Assembly: GCA_015066225.1 (NCBI GenBank)
Contig: SVOT01000002.1
Coordinates: forward strand, 1-64,000
Source of the DNA: Oscillospiraceae bacterium
GTDB lineage: Bacteria > Bacillota > Clostridia > Oscillospirales > Acutalibacteraceae
DNA length: 64,000 bases
Direction: 5' to 3'
Each line of letters opens with the position of its first letter. Positions within the stretch are counted from its first letter, which is position 1. Below, piece after piece: positions 34,262 to 42,839 of this stretch. The notes under the pieces were generated by a model. That model was not told the DNA's origin, ran no database searches, and saw nothing but the letters and a program-made list of their open reading frames with translations. A program made the position numbers and the translations under genes.

Positions 34262-35584
34262 TTAATCATTTTTCTCATTTTTTATGCTCTTCATAATATC
34301 ATAAACCGTGGTTTTAAGCTGTGGATTATCTTCCATCTTGCTCTCGGAAGATTCAATAGAATAAATAACAGTTGAGTGCTTTTTACCGCCGAACTGGTTA
34401 CCGATTTCTTCATAAGTGAGGTCTGTAACCTCTCGCATAATATACATTGCAAACTGCCTTGCGTTTGATATTTCCGCTTTTTTCTTGTTTGAGCGTATAT
34501 CATCGGGTGAAACACCGAAGCTTGAAGCAACCTTGTCTATGATGTTGTTTATAGTTACCTCTGTTGGCTGTGCGTAATAGATAATATCTTTTATTATTAC
34601 GTTTGCCTGGCCAATTGTGGGCACCTTGTTTTCTATTGAATATATAGCATAAAGCTTGTTAACAACACTTTCAATCTGGCGAACGTTGTTCTTGAGTCTT
34701 TCTGCTATGTACCCCACAACATCGTCCGGGATTATCATATCAAGCTCTTCAGCTTTCTTTTTGATGATTGCTATTCTTGTTTCAAGAAGGGGTGGCTGAA
34801 TGTCTGCAAGAAGACCCTGAATAAGTCTGCCTTTGATTCTTTCGGTAAGAGTGGGAATATCCTTCGGGGGACGGTCAGAGGTGAGAACAATCTGACCACC
34901 GCCGCCGACAATGGCTTCAAAGGTGTGGAAAAATTCCTCCTGAGCAACGTCTGTTCTGCCGATGAATTGAATATCGTCCATAAGAAGAACGTCTGCATGC
35001 CTGTATTTATCGTGGAAGTCTGTCATCTTCTTTTGCGAAATATGGTCGAGAATTTCATTAAGAAAATTTTCACCGCTGGTAAAAATTATTTTTTTATTTG
35101 GAAATTTTCTTTCTATTTCAAAGTGAATAGATCTGAGAAGATGAGTTTTGCCCAGACCGGAATCGCCGTAAATAAACAGCGGGTTGTGAATCATACCGGG
35201 ATTTTCGGCAACAGCCTTTGCAGCAACAAAAGCAAACTGGTTAGTTGAGCCCTCAACAAAGTTGCCGAAGGTTGGCACGTTGCGTTTAGTCTCAAATCCG
35301 GAAGAGCCCGTTTCACTCTGATCCTCTGTTGCTTCGTCTTTAATAACAAGCTCAATGTTTATTTCAAACCCGAGAACGTCTGCACAGGCTTTTTTGATAT
35401 TCTGATAAAAGCGTTTTTCAATAACGTCTTTTTTAAAGCCGTTTGAAACCTCGAGAACAAGGCAATCGGCATTTTCAAAGGAAAGAGGGATAAGCTCATT
35501 TATCCAGGCATTCATAACCGCATTTGAAAGATTTTCTGCAAGGTTATTGTACACGGAATTCCACAAATCTTTTAAGCTATCCAA
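34262..35584 (-). CDS. dnaA: Chromosomal replication initiator DnaA
   Basis: A 440-residue AAA+ initiator that melts the origin and recruits helicase. Domain I starts near DSLKDLWNSV; a variable linker follows; the ATPase has Walker A GDSGLGKTH, Walker B LLMDDIQFI and sensor TSDRPP; domain IV ends with LTYEEIGNQFGGKKHSTVIYS. The DNA-contacting signature usually reads G(R/K)DH(T/S)TV; here Asp is replaced by Lys. The start is uncertain: TTG at 35584 lies 6 nt after GGGGTG, whereas a GTG three codons earlier (35593) has no ribosome site. First gene of the minus-strand origin cluster. Confidence 0.97.
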   Translation of the reverse strand: MDSLKDLWNSVYNNLAENLSNAVMNAWINELIPLSFENADCLVLEVSNGFKKDVIEKRFYQNIKKACADVLGFEINIELVIKDEATEDQSETGSSGFETKRNVPTFGNFVEGSTNQFAFVAAKAVAENPGMIHNPLFIYGDSGLGKTHLLRSIHFEIERKFPNKKIIFTSGENFLNEILDHISQKKMTDFHDKYRHADVLLMDDIQFIGRTDVAQEEFFHTFEAIVGGGGQIVLTSDRPPKDIPTLTERIKGRLIQGLLADIQPPLLETRIAIIKKKAEELDMIIPDDVVGYIAERLKNNVRQIESVVNKLYAIYSIENKVPTIGQANVIIKDIIYYAQPTEVTINNIIDKVASSFGVSPDDIRSNKKKAEISNARQFAMYIMREVTDLTYEEIGNQFGGKKHSTVIYSIESSESKMEDNPQLKTTVYDIMKSIKNEKND

Positions 35585-35648
35585 AATTTTCACCCCAAAT
35601 TTTCACATTTATATAGTATTATCTATATTTATATATATATTCTATAAC

Positions 35649-35677
35649 AGTATATCATAGAGAGTATATTTTTTCAA
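35649..35677 (-). promoter_or_regulatory. Sigma-A promoter of dnaA
   Basis: Minus strand: TTGAAA (35672-35677), 17-nt spacer, TATACT (35649-35654), about 60 nt upstream of the dnaA start. Confidence 0.7.
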
Positions 35678-35765
35678 GCAAAACGCGAAAAAATATCGAC
35701 AAAATACACCTCGAATGTTCAAAAAAATTAAGTTTTAAAAAAGTGAAAAAATAATGGTAAATTTG

Positions 35766-35794
35766 TTGCTTTTTGCAAAATAATACTGTAATAT
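35766..35794 (+). promoter_or_regulatory. Promoter of RING-like gene
   Basis: TTGCTT (35766-35771), 17-nt spacer, TAATAT (35789-35794). The inverted repeat TTGTGTA/TACACAA begins just after the likely start point and could bind a repressor. Confidence 0.45.
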
Positions 35795-35833
35795 TTATTG
35801 TGTAAAAATATACACAAAACAGAAAGGCGAAAA

Positions 35834-36769
35834 ATGATTTATAAAAATAAAAAATGTCCCGTGTGTGACGTGCATTTTTCAGAAAATGACGATATTGTCG
35901 TCTGTCCCGAGTGTGGCACAGCCCACCACAGAGAATGCTGGAAAGCTAACGGAAAATGCTTTAACCACGACCGCCACGGCGAGGATTTTGAAATAGTAAA
36001 AGAAGCTGAAGAATATATTGATGAACCCGATTCCTCTGCAGAAGAAACTGCTTATTCACAGGCAGAAGAAAGAGAAAATCTCGGTGAAGATAATGCAACA
36101 CAAATTGGTGAAATAATAGATTCTTTTGAAAAAAAGGCTGAGCAAGAGACAACAATCGACGGCGAGCCTCTTCTTACCTATGCAGCCGCTGTGGGCAAAA
36201 AAGAAAATTATTATCTTATGCGCTTTCTGCACATTGAAAAAGCAAAGCCGAAAAGTCTTTGGAACGGTGCCGCATTTTTAATTCCGCTTACCTGGGCGTT
36301 ATACAGAAAAATGTATAAAATTGCAGCAATCGTGCTGGCATTATATATGATTCTGTTAGGTGGTCTTATGTATTCGGTTTTCGGAAACGGCGAGCTTATG
36401 AAGGCTAACGAAATATGTATGCAGGAGGACCCCGCATACCTTACAAATGTTTTCAATTATCTTAACGGCGACGATAGTGTGAAGCTTACAAAAGCACAGA
36501 CAAGGCTTGTTGATGAAATGCAGAATATTAAAATACCCATAGCTGTTCAGGTGCTAAGCTATGCAATAACCTACGGTGTCAGAATGTTTATGGGTATGAA
36601 GGCAACGCTTCTCTATTTTGATAAAATAAAAAAATCAATTGCAAAGGCAAAGGGACTTGGCTTTAGCGATGAAAGATTGCGGTTTTATCTGAACCGTAAA
36701 TGCGGAACATTATCAATTCTTATAACAGGTATAGCCGCATTATTTGAAGTATATTTATTCTTTTTTTAA
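35834..36769 (+). CDS. Prokaryotic RING-finger-like membrane protein with DUF2628-type region
   Basis: A 311-residue protein. Residues 8-45 form a double zinc-binding module: C8, C11, C24, C27, H31/H32, C35 and C42 in the pattern CPVC-x12-CPECGTAHHRECW, as in prokaryotic RING family 1. An acidic linker of about 70 residues follows. Residues about 140-200 match the DUF2628 pattern (SLWNGAAFLIPLTWALYRKMY) with paired helices, and two more helices lie near the C-terminus. Such proteins are thought to be membrane sensors or assembly factors, with no known reaction. The ATG at 35834 follows AGAAAGGCG; a TTG 12 codons earlier coincides with an inverted repeat. It is the first gene right of dnaA. 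Confidence 0.8.
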   Translation: MIYKNKKCPVCDVHFSENDDIVVCPECGTAHHRECWKANGKCFNHDRHGEDFEIVKEAEEYIDEPDSSAEETAYSQAEERENLGEDNATQIGEIIDSFEKKAEQETTIDGEPLLTYAAAVGKKENYYLMRFLHIEKAKPKSLWNGAAFLIPLTWALYRKMYKIAAIVLALYMILLGGLMYSVFGNGELMKANEICMQEDPAYLTNVFNYLNGDDSVKLTKAQTRLVDEMQNIKIPIAVQVLSYAITYGVRMFMGMKATLLYFDKIKKSIAKAKGLGFSDERLRFYLNRKCGTLSILITGIAALFEVYLFFF

Positions 36770-36796
36770 TTAAAAAATATAGAAAGTGGTGATTTT

Positions 36797-38080
36797 ATGC
36801 ATACGCCACTTGCGGACAGAATACGGCCGCAAAGCTTAGACGATATAGTGGGGCAGAGACACCTTATAGGTGAGGGAAAGCCCCTGAGAAACATCATTGA
36901 ATCAGGCGAATTACCGAACCTTATATTTTATGGTCCGTCGGGCACGGGCAAAACAACTCTTGCAAGAATGATTGCCAAAAAAACCGACAGAACTCTGAGA
37001 AAGCTCAACTGCACAACAGCAGGCACGCAGGATATCAGAGACATTGTGAACGACCTTAACGCCTTTACTGCACCAAACGGAATTTTGCTGTATCTTGATG
37101 AGATTCAGTATTTTAACAAAAAGCAACAGCAGACACTTCTTGAATATATTGAAGACGGGTCAATCACACTTATTGCTTCAACAACAGAAAACCCATATTT
37201 TTATGTTTACAGCGCAATTCTCAGCCGTTCCTCGGTTTTCGAGTTTAAATATGTTACTCCGGAGGAAGTGAAAAAAGCGGTTGAAAGGGGCTTTGACCTT
37301 CTTGCAGAAGAAAAGGGCGAGGAATTTCTTGTTGAAGACGGAGTTGCTCTTCACATTGCCACGGCTTGTGGCGGCGATGTAAGAAAATCTCTTAATTCTG
37401 TTGAGCTTTGTGTTCTTGCGGCGAAAAAGCCCGAAATGAATGAAAAACGCATAATTACCCTTGAAAGTGCGAAGGAGCTCACACAGAAAAGCGCTCTCAG
37501 ATACGACAGGGAGGGTGACGAGCATTACGATATTCTCTCTGCTTTTCAAAAATCAATGCGCGGGTCTGACCCGGACGCCGCTTTGCATTACCTTGCAAGG
37601 CTTCTTGAGGCGGGGGATATGACCTCGGCAATACGCAGGCTTCTTGTTTGTGCCGCAGAGGACGTGGGTCTTGCGTATCCCATGATTCTGCCAATTGTGA
37701 AAGCCGCAACGGATATAGCATTGCAGGTTGGTATGCCTGAGGCAAGGCTTCCCCTTGCGGATGCTGTTGTTCTTGTTTGCAATTCACCAAAATCAAACAC
37801 GGCTCACGATGCAATAAATGCGGCAATGAGTGATATTCAGCGCGGCAAAAGCGGCTCGATACCCCGCCAGCTTCAAAATAAGCATTTTGATGGTGACGAC
37901 GCACAGGTAAAGGGGCAGTTTTACAAATACCCGCACGATTATCCCAACAGGTGGGTAGAACAGCAATATTTGCCCGATGCTCTTAAAAACGTTACGTATT
38001 ACCAATACGGCGACAATAAACAAGAGCAGGCGGCTAAAGAATATTGGAGCAAAATTAAAGGAACAAAAGGGGGACGTTAA
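36797..38080 (+). CDS. rarA: Replication-associated recombination protein A (RarA/MgsA), AAA ATPase
   Basis: A 427-residue clamp-loader-like ATPase acting at stalled forks. Walker A YGPSGTGKTT is near residue 45, Walker B LLYLDEIQYF near 100, sensor 1 STTENP follows, then the MgsA tetramerisation/C-terminal domain beginning KSMRGSDPDAALHYLARLLEAG, which is diagnostic. The C-terminal YKYPHDYPNRWVEQQYLPD is also typical. GAAAGTGGTGATTTT precedes the ATG. It is followed by two small membrane-protein genes on the same strand. Confidence 0.95.
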   Translation: MHTPLADRIRPQSLDDIVGQRHLIGEGKPLRNIIESGELPNLIFYGPSGTGKTTLARMIAKKTDRTLRKLNCTTAGTQDIRDIVNDLNAFTAPNGILLYLDEIQYFNKKQQQTLLEYIEDGSITLIASTTENPYFYVYSAILSRSSVFEFKYVTPEEVKKAVERGFDLLAEEKGEEFLVEDGVALHIATACGGDVRKSLNSVELCVLAAKKPEMNEKRIITLESAKELTQKSALRYDREGDEHYDILSAFQKSMRGSDPDAALHYLARLLEAGDMTSAIRRLLVCAAEDVGLAYPMILPIVKAATDIALQVGMPEARLPLADAVVLVCNSPKSNTAHDAINAAMSDIQRGKSGSIPRQLQNKHFDGDDAQVKGQFYKYPHDYPNRWVEQQYLPDALKNVTYYQYGDNKQEQAAKEYWSKIKGTKGGR

Positions 38081-38081
38081 A

Positions 38082-38603
38082 ATGAAAAGAAAAATCGGAA
38101 TTTTTGCATTGGTGCTCGTTCTGATAATGAGTCTTTTCACCGTGACGGCTTTTGCAGAAGAAAATTTTTCACAGCTTCCTTATTCACAGGCAGAGACTGT
38201 GGACGATTTCGGAACAGTTGACGAGTATTATGAAGATATGTTCGGCGAGGCAAGCGGTACAATGCTTGGAGCAGTGCTTTGTATGTTTATCTGCTTCTTT
38301 CTTTTCATACCGCTTGTGGTAACAATGATAATTCTTATTGTTATAAACAGCAAAACAAAGAAGAAGCTTCGTGAATACAAATTTATTTACGGTGACATTT
38401 CTGAAACTCCGTATTATCCGCAAAATAACTATTATGGCTATTCACCTGTGCAGAATGCACCCTATCAGCCTGTTCAACCTGCTAATCCTGTTCAACCTGT
38501 TACACAGCCGAATGTTATGCCTAACACTTCCCCTATGGGTGTTAACCCGTCAGGCTCCGTTCCTCAGGGGAATGAGAATATTCAGCAAGGGGGTCAGCAA
38601 TAA
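38082..38603 (+). CDS. Secreted/membrane protein with Pro/Gln/Tyr-rich cytoplasmic tail (A)
   Basis: A 173-residue protein of unknown function. It has a signal peptide (about 1-25, ending VTAFA), a short acidic outer domain of about 35 residues, a membrane helix (about 65-88), a basic stop-transfer segment KTKKKLREY followed by IYGDIS, and a 75-residue tail rich in Pro, Gln, Asn and Tyr (repeated PVQP units). The tail after the helix is related to that of the next gene, so these are probably paralogues. AAGGGGGACG precedes the ATG. Its stop overlaps the next start (TAATG). Confidence 0.72.
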   Translation: MKRKIGIFALVLVLIMSLFTVTAFAEENFSQLPYSQAETVDDFGTVDEYYEDMFGEASGTMLGAVLCMFICFFLFIPLVVTMIILIVINSKTKKKLREYKFIYGDISETPYYPQNNYYGYSPVQNAPYQPVQPANPVQPVTQPNVMPNTSPMGVNPSGSVPQGNENIQQGGQQ

Positions 38604-39607
38604 TGAAAACAGTTAAAAGATTATCTCTGACACTTCTGGCAGTATTATTGGCTTTTTCGGTTTTCTGTGTCTGCGTTTCGGCAGAGGGTGAGAATAACGA
38701 TATCATTCAGAATGACAAGGTCTATGCCGTTTTACCCGAAGGCTACGTTATTTCGGGCGGCTACAACGGAATTATATATTTCGATGAGGATATAAATCTC
38801 ATTAATTTTCTTGTTGTAAAAAATGCGATTGCTCCCGAGGGCATTCAAAAAACCGATTTTGACAATATAAAATCAGCATTTATTGAAAACTATATCTGCG
38901 ACCAATATACTTCAAAATCAGACGTAAAACTGAATATTACAAAAACAGAAGAAAAAACTGTAAACGGCTTGAAGGCAGTTGCGTTCAGAGGCAATTATTT
39001 TGTCGGTATAACAGAAGATGCCGAGGATTTGGTGCCTTGTGAGTTTTACAGCTACGCCTTTGCCACTAAGGAAGATGTTTTCTTTGTTACATACGAGCAG
39101 TTTAACGGCGTGTTCGATATAAAGGATTTAGAAGAAACCTTGAAAAGCTTCACCGTTAACGGAACGTTCTTTGAGGGTGAAAGCCCCACAGTAAACCATA
39201 GCTTTGAAGGTGCAATTACATACGACGAAGCAGTTAAGAATGCAGATGAAGGCCTATACAGCGATATTGATGCAGAAACCATGAAAATTGCGGCTGTGTT
39301 TATTTACGCCTTTGCCCTCATACCCACATTGGTTATTGTAATTGTTATAATTGTTGTGGCTGTAAAATACAGTAAAAACAAAAAACAGCTGAGAAAATAT
39401 GAAGCACGTTATGGGCAGATAAGCGGAGGATATGCAAAGCCTTATCCGCCAACAAACAACGGCTACAGCCCTTATACTCAGGGCTACAACCCTCAGCCGG
39501 GAGGCTACAGCCCCTATACAAGCAACCAATATGCACAGCCCCCTGTTCAGCCGGTTCAGCCCGTGCAGAATGCTGTGCAAAACACAGAAAATAAAGAAAA
39601 CCAATAA
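38603..39607 (+). CDS. Secreted/membrane protein with Pro/Gln/Tyr-rich cytoplasmic tail (B)
   Basis: A 334-residue protein of unknown function, translationally coupled to the preceding gene. Residues 1-27 are a signal peptide (ending VCVSA). The outer domain (about 28-225) has alternating strands and helices (DKVYAVLPEGYVISGG, then TVNGLKAVAFRG, and an ATKEDVFFVTYEQFNG stretch), resembling PsbP/DUF-type ligand-binding folds, though I cannot name one. A helix (about 232-255) precedes KNKKQLRKYEARYGQIS, matching protein A, and a tail with repeated GYxPxxxGY and PVQP units. The pair may form a surface sensor or an adaptor to the cell wall. Confidence 0.72.
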   Translation: MKTVKRLSLTLLAVLLAFSVFCVCVSAEGENNDIIQNDKVYAVLPEGYVISGGYNGIIYFDEDINLINFLVVKNAIAPEGIQKTDFDNIKSAFIENYICDQYTSKSDVKLNITKTEEKTVNGLKAVAFRGNYFVGITEDAEDLVPCEFYSYAFATKEDVFFVTYEQFNGVFDIKDLEETLKSFTVNGTFFEGESPTVNHSFEGAITYDEAVKNADEGLYSDIDAETMKIAAVFIYAFALIPTLVIVIVIIVVAVKYSKNKKQLRKYEARYGQISGGYAKPYPPTNNGYSPYTQGYNPQPGGYSPYTSNQYAQPPVQPVQPVQNAVQNTENKENQ

Positions 39608-39624
39608 AACAAGAGGTGCTCAAA

Positions 39625-40470
39625 ATGAAAAAATTTCCAATAGGTATCATCATCAACAGCTTCAGAACAGATATCCCCACCTCCGTCAGAAAAGCGGCGG
39701 AATGTGGCGCACAGGGTATCCAGGTTTATTCAACTCACGGCGAAATGGCTCCTGAAAACCTTTCTCCGGAAAAAAGAAAAGAGTTTTTGAAGCTTGTTAA
39801 GGATAACGGTCTTATCATCTCCGCTCTTTGCGGTGACCTTGGTGGCGGCGGCTTTATCCACAAGGATCTTAATAAAGAGAGAGTTGAAAAATCAAAAAGA
39901 ATACTTGACCTTGCAAAAGACCTCGAAACAGATATCGTAACAACCCACATCGGCGTTGTTCCCTCTGACCCCAACCACGACCGCTACAAAATTATGCAGG
40001 AGGCTTGCCACGAGCTTGCAGAATATGCAGATTCAATCAATGCTCATTTCGCAGTTGAAACAGGCCCCGAAACAAGCGCAGTTCTCAAGGGCTTCCTTGA
40101 CAGTCTGGAGTCAACAGGTGTGGGCGTTAACCTTGACCCCGCAAACCTTGTTATGGTAACAGGCGATGACCCCGTTGGTGCTGTTCACAATCTTAAAAAA
40201 TACATAGTTCATACCCACGCAAAGGACGGAAAACAGATTTTCTTCCGTGACCCGGAGATAGTTTACGGAATCAAAAAGGACGTTATTGTAACTGACGATT
40301 CATTTATTGAGGTTCCTCTCGGTGAAGGTAGCGTGGATTTCCCCAAATACCTTGCAGCCCTTGAAGAAATAGGCTATAACGGCTTCCTTACAATCGAGCG
40401 TGAGGTTGGCGATGACCCCGCAAAGGATATCAGAGCCGCAGTTGATTTTTTAGAAAATCTTATGAAATAA
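39625..40470 (+). CDS. Sugar phosphate isomerase/epimerase (AP endonuclease 2-like TIM barrel)
   Basis: A 281-residue xylose-isomerase-like TIM barrel enzyme. Candidate metal ligands are in AVETGPET (Glu), the VNLDPANL Asp, VHTHAKDG (His-x-His) and TIEREVGDD (Glu). The family includes IolE/IolI, hydroxypyruvate isomerase and tagatose/psicose epimerases, so a sugar or inositol isomerisation is likely, but the substrate is not evident. The ATG at 39625 follows AAGAGGTG. It ends 6 nt before the second copy of the 275-bp repeat. Confidence 0.85.
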   Translation: MKKFPIGIIINSFRTDIPTSVRKAAECGAQGIQVYSTHGEMAPENLSPEKRKEFLKLVKDNGLIISALCGDLGGGGFIHKDLNKERVEKSKRILDLAKDLETDIVTTHIGVVPSDPNHDRYKIMQEACHELAEYADSINAHFAVETGPETSAVLKGFLDSLESTGVGVNLDPANLVMVTGDDPVGAVHNLKKYIVHTHAKDGKQIFFRDPEIVYGIKKDVIVTDDSFIEVPLGEGSVDFPKYLAALEEIGYNGFLTIEREVGDDPAKDIRAAVDFLENLMK

Positions 40471-40476
40471 AAAATA

Positions 40477-40752
40477 GGGGCTGTAAAAAAAGCGCAGACC
40501 GCACAAAACTATATAAATAAAGGGACTTTTATAGGTTTAAAGCCTATAAAAGTCCTATTTTTTAATAAAAATCGAAATTCTTGCGTTTTGTGCTACGAAC
40601 AAACCTCGCCACTCGACGTACCTTTGTACGCCTTCGGGCAAACAAAAACAAGTCTGAAGCCTTGTTTTTGCTCGGTTTGTTTGTTCTGCATCTTTTTTTC
40701 CTAACCCCTAAAAAGGGAGCTGTAAAAAAAACATTCGTTTTTTTACAGCTCC
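40477..40752. repeat. Dispersed 275-bp structured repeat, copy 2
   Basis: A 276-bp element highly similar to 4918-5191, from GGGGCTGTAAAAAAA to TTTTTTTACAGCTCC, again in a convergent gap between a plus and a minus gene. The long hairpin is perfect here (AGGACTTTTATAGG pairs with the CCTATAAAAGTCCT complement arm). Differences between the two copies fall largely in loops or preserve the stems. It is presumably the terminator for both flanking genes. Confidence 0.8.
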
Positions 40753-40781
40753 TTTATGCTTTTAAATAGTTTAAATATATT

Positions 40782-42587
40782 TTACGCTTTTTTCTTTGTA
40801 ACAGCTTTGATAACAAAGAGTGTACCAATCATAAGAACGAAAGCGATGGGGAGAACAATCATCCAGTTTGTTACAAAGCCTGCTATAACGTAGCTGACAG
40901 CAGAAACGCCTGCAACTGTTAATGCGTAGGGCAACTGAGTTGAAACGTGGTTAAGGTGGTCACACTGTGCACCGGCTGAAGCCATGATTGTTGTGTCAGA
41001 GATGGGTGAGCAGTGGTCGCCGCAAACAGCACCTGCCATACAAGCAGAAATAGCAACGATTGTAATTGAATCTTCTGCTCCGAATACTGAGAGCACGATG
41101 GGGATAAGAATACCGAATGTGCCCCAGGATGTGCCTGTTGCAAAGGAAAGACCAACAGCAATAAGGAAGATAATTGCGGGGAGAAGAGCCTGGAAGCCTG
41201 CTGCACTGCCCTCGATAAGCTGAGAAATGAAAATCTTTGCACCGAGAGAGTCTGTCATAGCTTTAAGAGTCCAAGCACAAGAAAGAATCATAATTGCGGG
41301 AACCATTGCCTTGAAGCCCTCGGGGAGAGATTCCATAATGCTCTTGAAGGTAAGAACTCTTCTTAAAAGGTAGAAAACAACTGTAAGAATAATGGAAACG
41401 AATGCACCGTAAGCAAGACCAACAGAAGCATCTGCATTTGAGAAAGCATCAATAAAGCTTTCGCCACTGAAGAATCCGCCTGAGTAAATCATACCGATAA
41501 CACAGCTGACGATAAGAATGATAATGGGGACGATAAGGTCACAAACTCTGCCTTTTTCGTTAACCTCAAGCTCTTCAACAGCCTGTTTTGTGCCACTTGT
41601 GAAAAGGTCGCCGTTTTCAATAGCATTTTTCTCGTGTTTTTTCATAGGACCGAATTCAAGTCCTGTAACAGCGAGGAAAATCATCATTGCGATTGTGAGA
41701 AGTGCATAGAAGTTGTAGGGAATAGCCTGAATGAAAAGGCTGATACCGTTTTCTGCACCTGCGCTGTTTGCGAAGCCTGCAACAGCTGCCGCCCAAGAAG
41801 AAATGGGGGCGATGATGCAAACGGGGGCTGCAGTAGCATCAATAAGGTAAGAGAGCTTTGCTCTTGAAACCTTGTGACCGTCTGTAACGGGGCGCATAAC
41901 AGAGCCGACTGTGAGACAGTTGAAATAGTCGTCAATGAAAATAAGAACACCAAGAGCGATTGTTGCAAGCTGTGCACCAATTCTTGATTTGATGTGAGCT
42001 GTTGCCCATCTGCCGAATGCGGCGGAGCCACCGGCTTTGTTCATCATTGCAACAAGTGCACCGAGAAGAACAAGGAAAATAAGAATACCCATATTGTATT
42101 CGTCTGCAATGTTTGCAATGAAGCCGTCGCTTACAACGTGGGTAAGAGTGCCCTCAAAGTTACCCTTTGCATAAATTGCACCGCCAACGATAATACCGAT
42201 AACAAGTGAAGAGTAAACCTCTTTTGTTATAAGGGCAAGAACGATAGCAATAATGGGAGCAAGAAGTGCCCAGAAGGTTGCGTAAGCGGGGACAGTACCC
42301 TGAACAGTAGCTATGGCTTTTTCTGTGTGAGCATCGAAATCCTTATCGATTTCGATGTTGTCTGCATAATGCTCAGAATATGTAAGAGCATCTTCATACT
42401 CGTTGAGGTCAAGGTCGAGAGGACCTTCATCCTCATCGTATGTGATGATAACGTTGTCAGCAGAAGCCTCAGCAGCTACATCGTCAGCCTTTGCATCACC
42501 GTTTGCGGAACACATTGTGCCCAGTGCAAATGTGAAAATGCACACAATAAGCACCGCAAAAAATCTGCGTTTTCTTTGGTTCATCAT
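40782..42587 (-). CDS. NhaC-family transporter under lysine riboswitch (predicted lysine carrier)
   Basis: A 601-residue membrane protein of the NhaC ion transporter superfamily. The first about 28 residues look like a signal peptide (MNQRKRRFFAVLIVCIFTFA), followed by an acidic stretch of about 75 residues, presumably outside, before the about 12-helix core. Core motifs include AFIDDYFNCLTVGSVMRPV, IAPISSWAAAV and GTSWGTFGILIP, then GDHCSPISDTTIM. The leader carries a lysine riboswitch. NhaC-type carriers under lysine riboswitches were predicted to import lysine (LysW), so lysine/Na+ or H+ exchange is more likely than plain Na+/H+ antiport. AAAGGATGG precedes the ATG. Confidence 0.88.
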   Translation of the reverse strand: MMNQRKRRFFAVLIVCIFTFALGTMCSANGDAKADDVAAEASADNVIITYDEDEGPLDLDLNEYEDALTYSEHYADNIEIDKDFDAHTEKAIATVQGTVPAYATFWALLAPIIAIVLALITKEVYSSLVIGIIVGGAIYAKGNFEGTLTHVVSDGFIANIADEYNMGILIFLVLLGALVAMMNKAGGSAAFGRWATAHIKSRIGAQLATIALGVLIFIDDYFNCLTVGSVMRPVTDGHKVSRAKLSYLIDATAAPVCIIAPISSWAAAVAGFANSAGAENGISLFIQAIPYNFYALLTIAMMIFLAVTGLEFGPMKKHEKNAIENGDLFTSGTKQAVEELEVNEKGRVCDLIVPIIILIVSCVIGMIYSGGFFSGESFIDAFSNADASVGLAYGAFVSIILTVVFYLLRRVLTFKSIMESLPEGFKAMVPAIMILSCAWTLKAMTDSLGAKIFISQLIEGSAAGFQALLPAIIFLIAVGLSFATGTSWGTFGILIPIVLSVFGAEDSITIVAISACMAGAVCGDHCSPISDTTIMASAGAQCDHLNHVSTQLPYALTVAGVSAVSYVIAGFVTNWMIVLPIAFVLMIGTLFVIKAVTKKKA

Positions 42588-42612
42588 AAAACCATCCTTT
42601 CTTTTAGAAATA

Positions 42613-42648
42613 AAAAATCATGGCTGTGAAAAACAGTCATGATTATAA
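42613..42648 (-). terminator. Riboswitch expression-platform terminator
   Basis: On the minus strand AATCATGACTGT pairs with ACAGCCATGATT, then a TTTTTATTT run. It lies between the lysine aptamer and the NhaC start, as expected for an OFF switch. Confidence 0.8.
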
Positions 42649-42654
42649 ATCAAT

Positions 42655-42812
42655 GATAGCTCTCCACAAATGTGACAGTCGCTTTGCTGTTAACAAAGCA
42701 ACCAACAAAAACGAATCCGGGCATAGCGTTTTTGTTTCGGCGATTTCCCCTTTCGGCATCTTCTTTGCCCCGCAGCTCTGAAGCCTAATCTTGTCAATCG
42801 CACCTCTACCTA
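42655..42812 (-). ncRNA. Lysine riboswitch (L box)
   Basis: On the minus strand the 5' strand TAGGTAGAGGTGCGA and the 3' strand GACTGTCACATTTGTGGAGAG with AGCTATC match the conserved L-box core. GGCAAAGAAGATGCCGAAAG and GGGGAAATCGCCGAA supply the central junction motifs. The order and spacing fit the five-helix aptamer. It precedes a terminator hairpin and the NhaC gene; lysine binding should favour termination. Confidence 0.93.
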
Positions 42813-42839
42813 ATTTTTATATTTCAAATTTACAGAATT

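Larger units (their letters stand above)
35594..35833. other. oriC: AT-rich spacer upstream of dnaA, probable oriC core
   Basis: A 240-bp gap between divergent dnaA and the RING-like gene, strongly AT-rich with TATA-repeat stretches (35612-35660) that would melt easily. Genes on both sides point away from it. No perfect DnaA box was seen by eye. It also holds both divergent promoters and an inverted repeat TTGTGTA/TACACAA (35798-35818). Confidence 0.55.
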
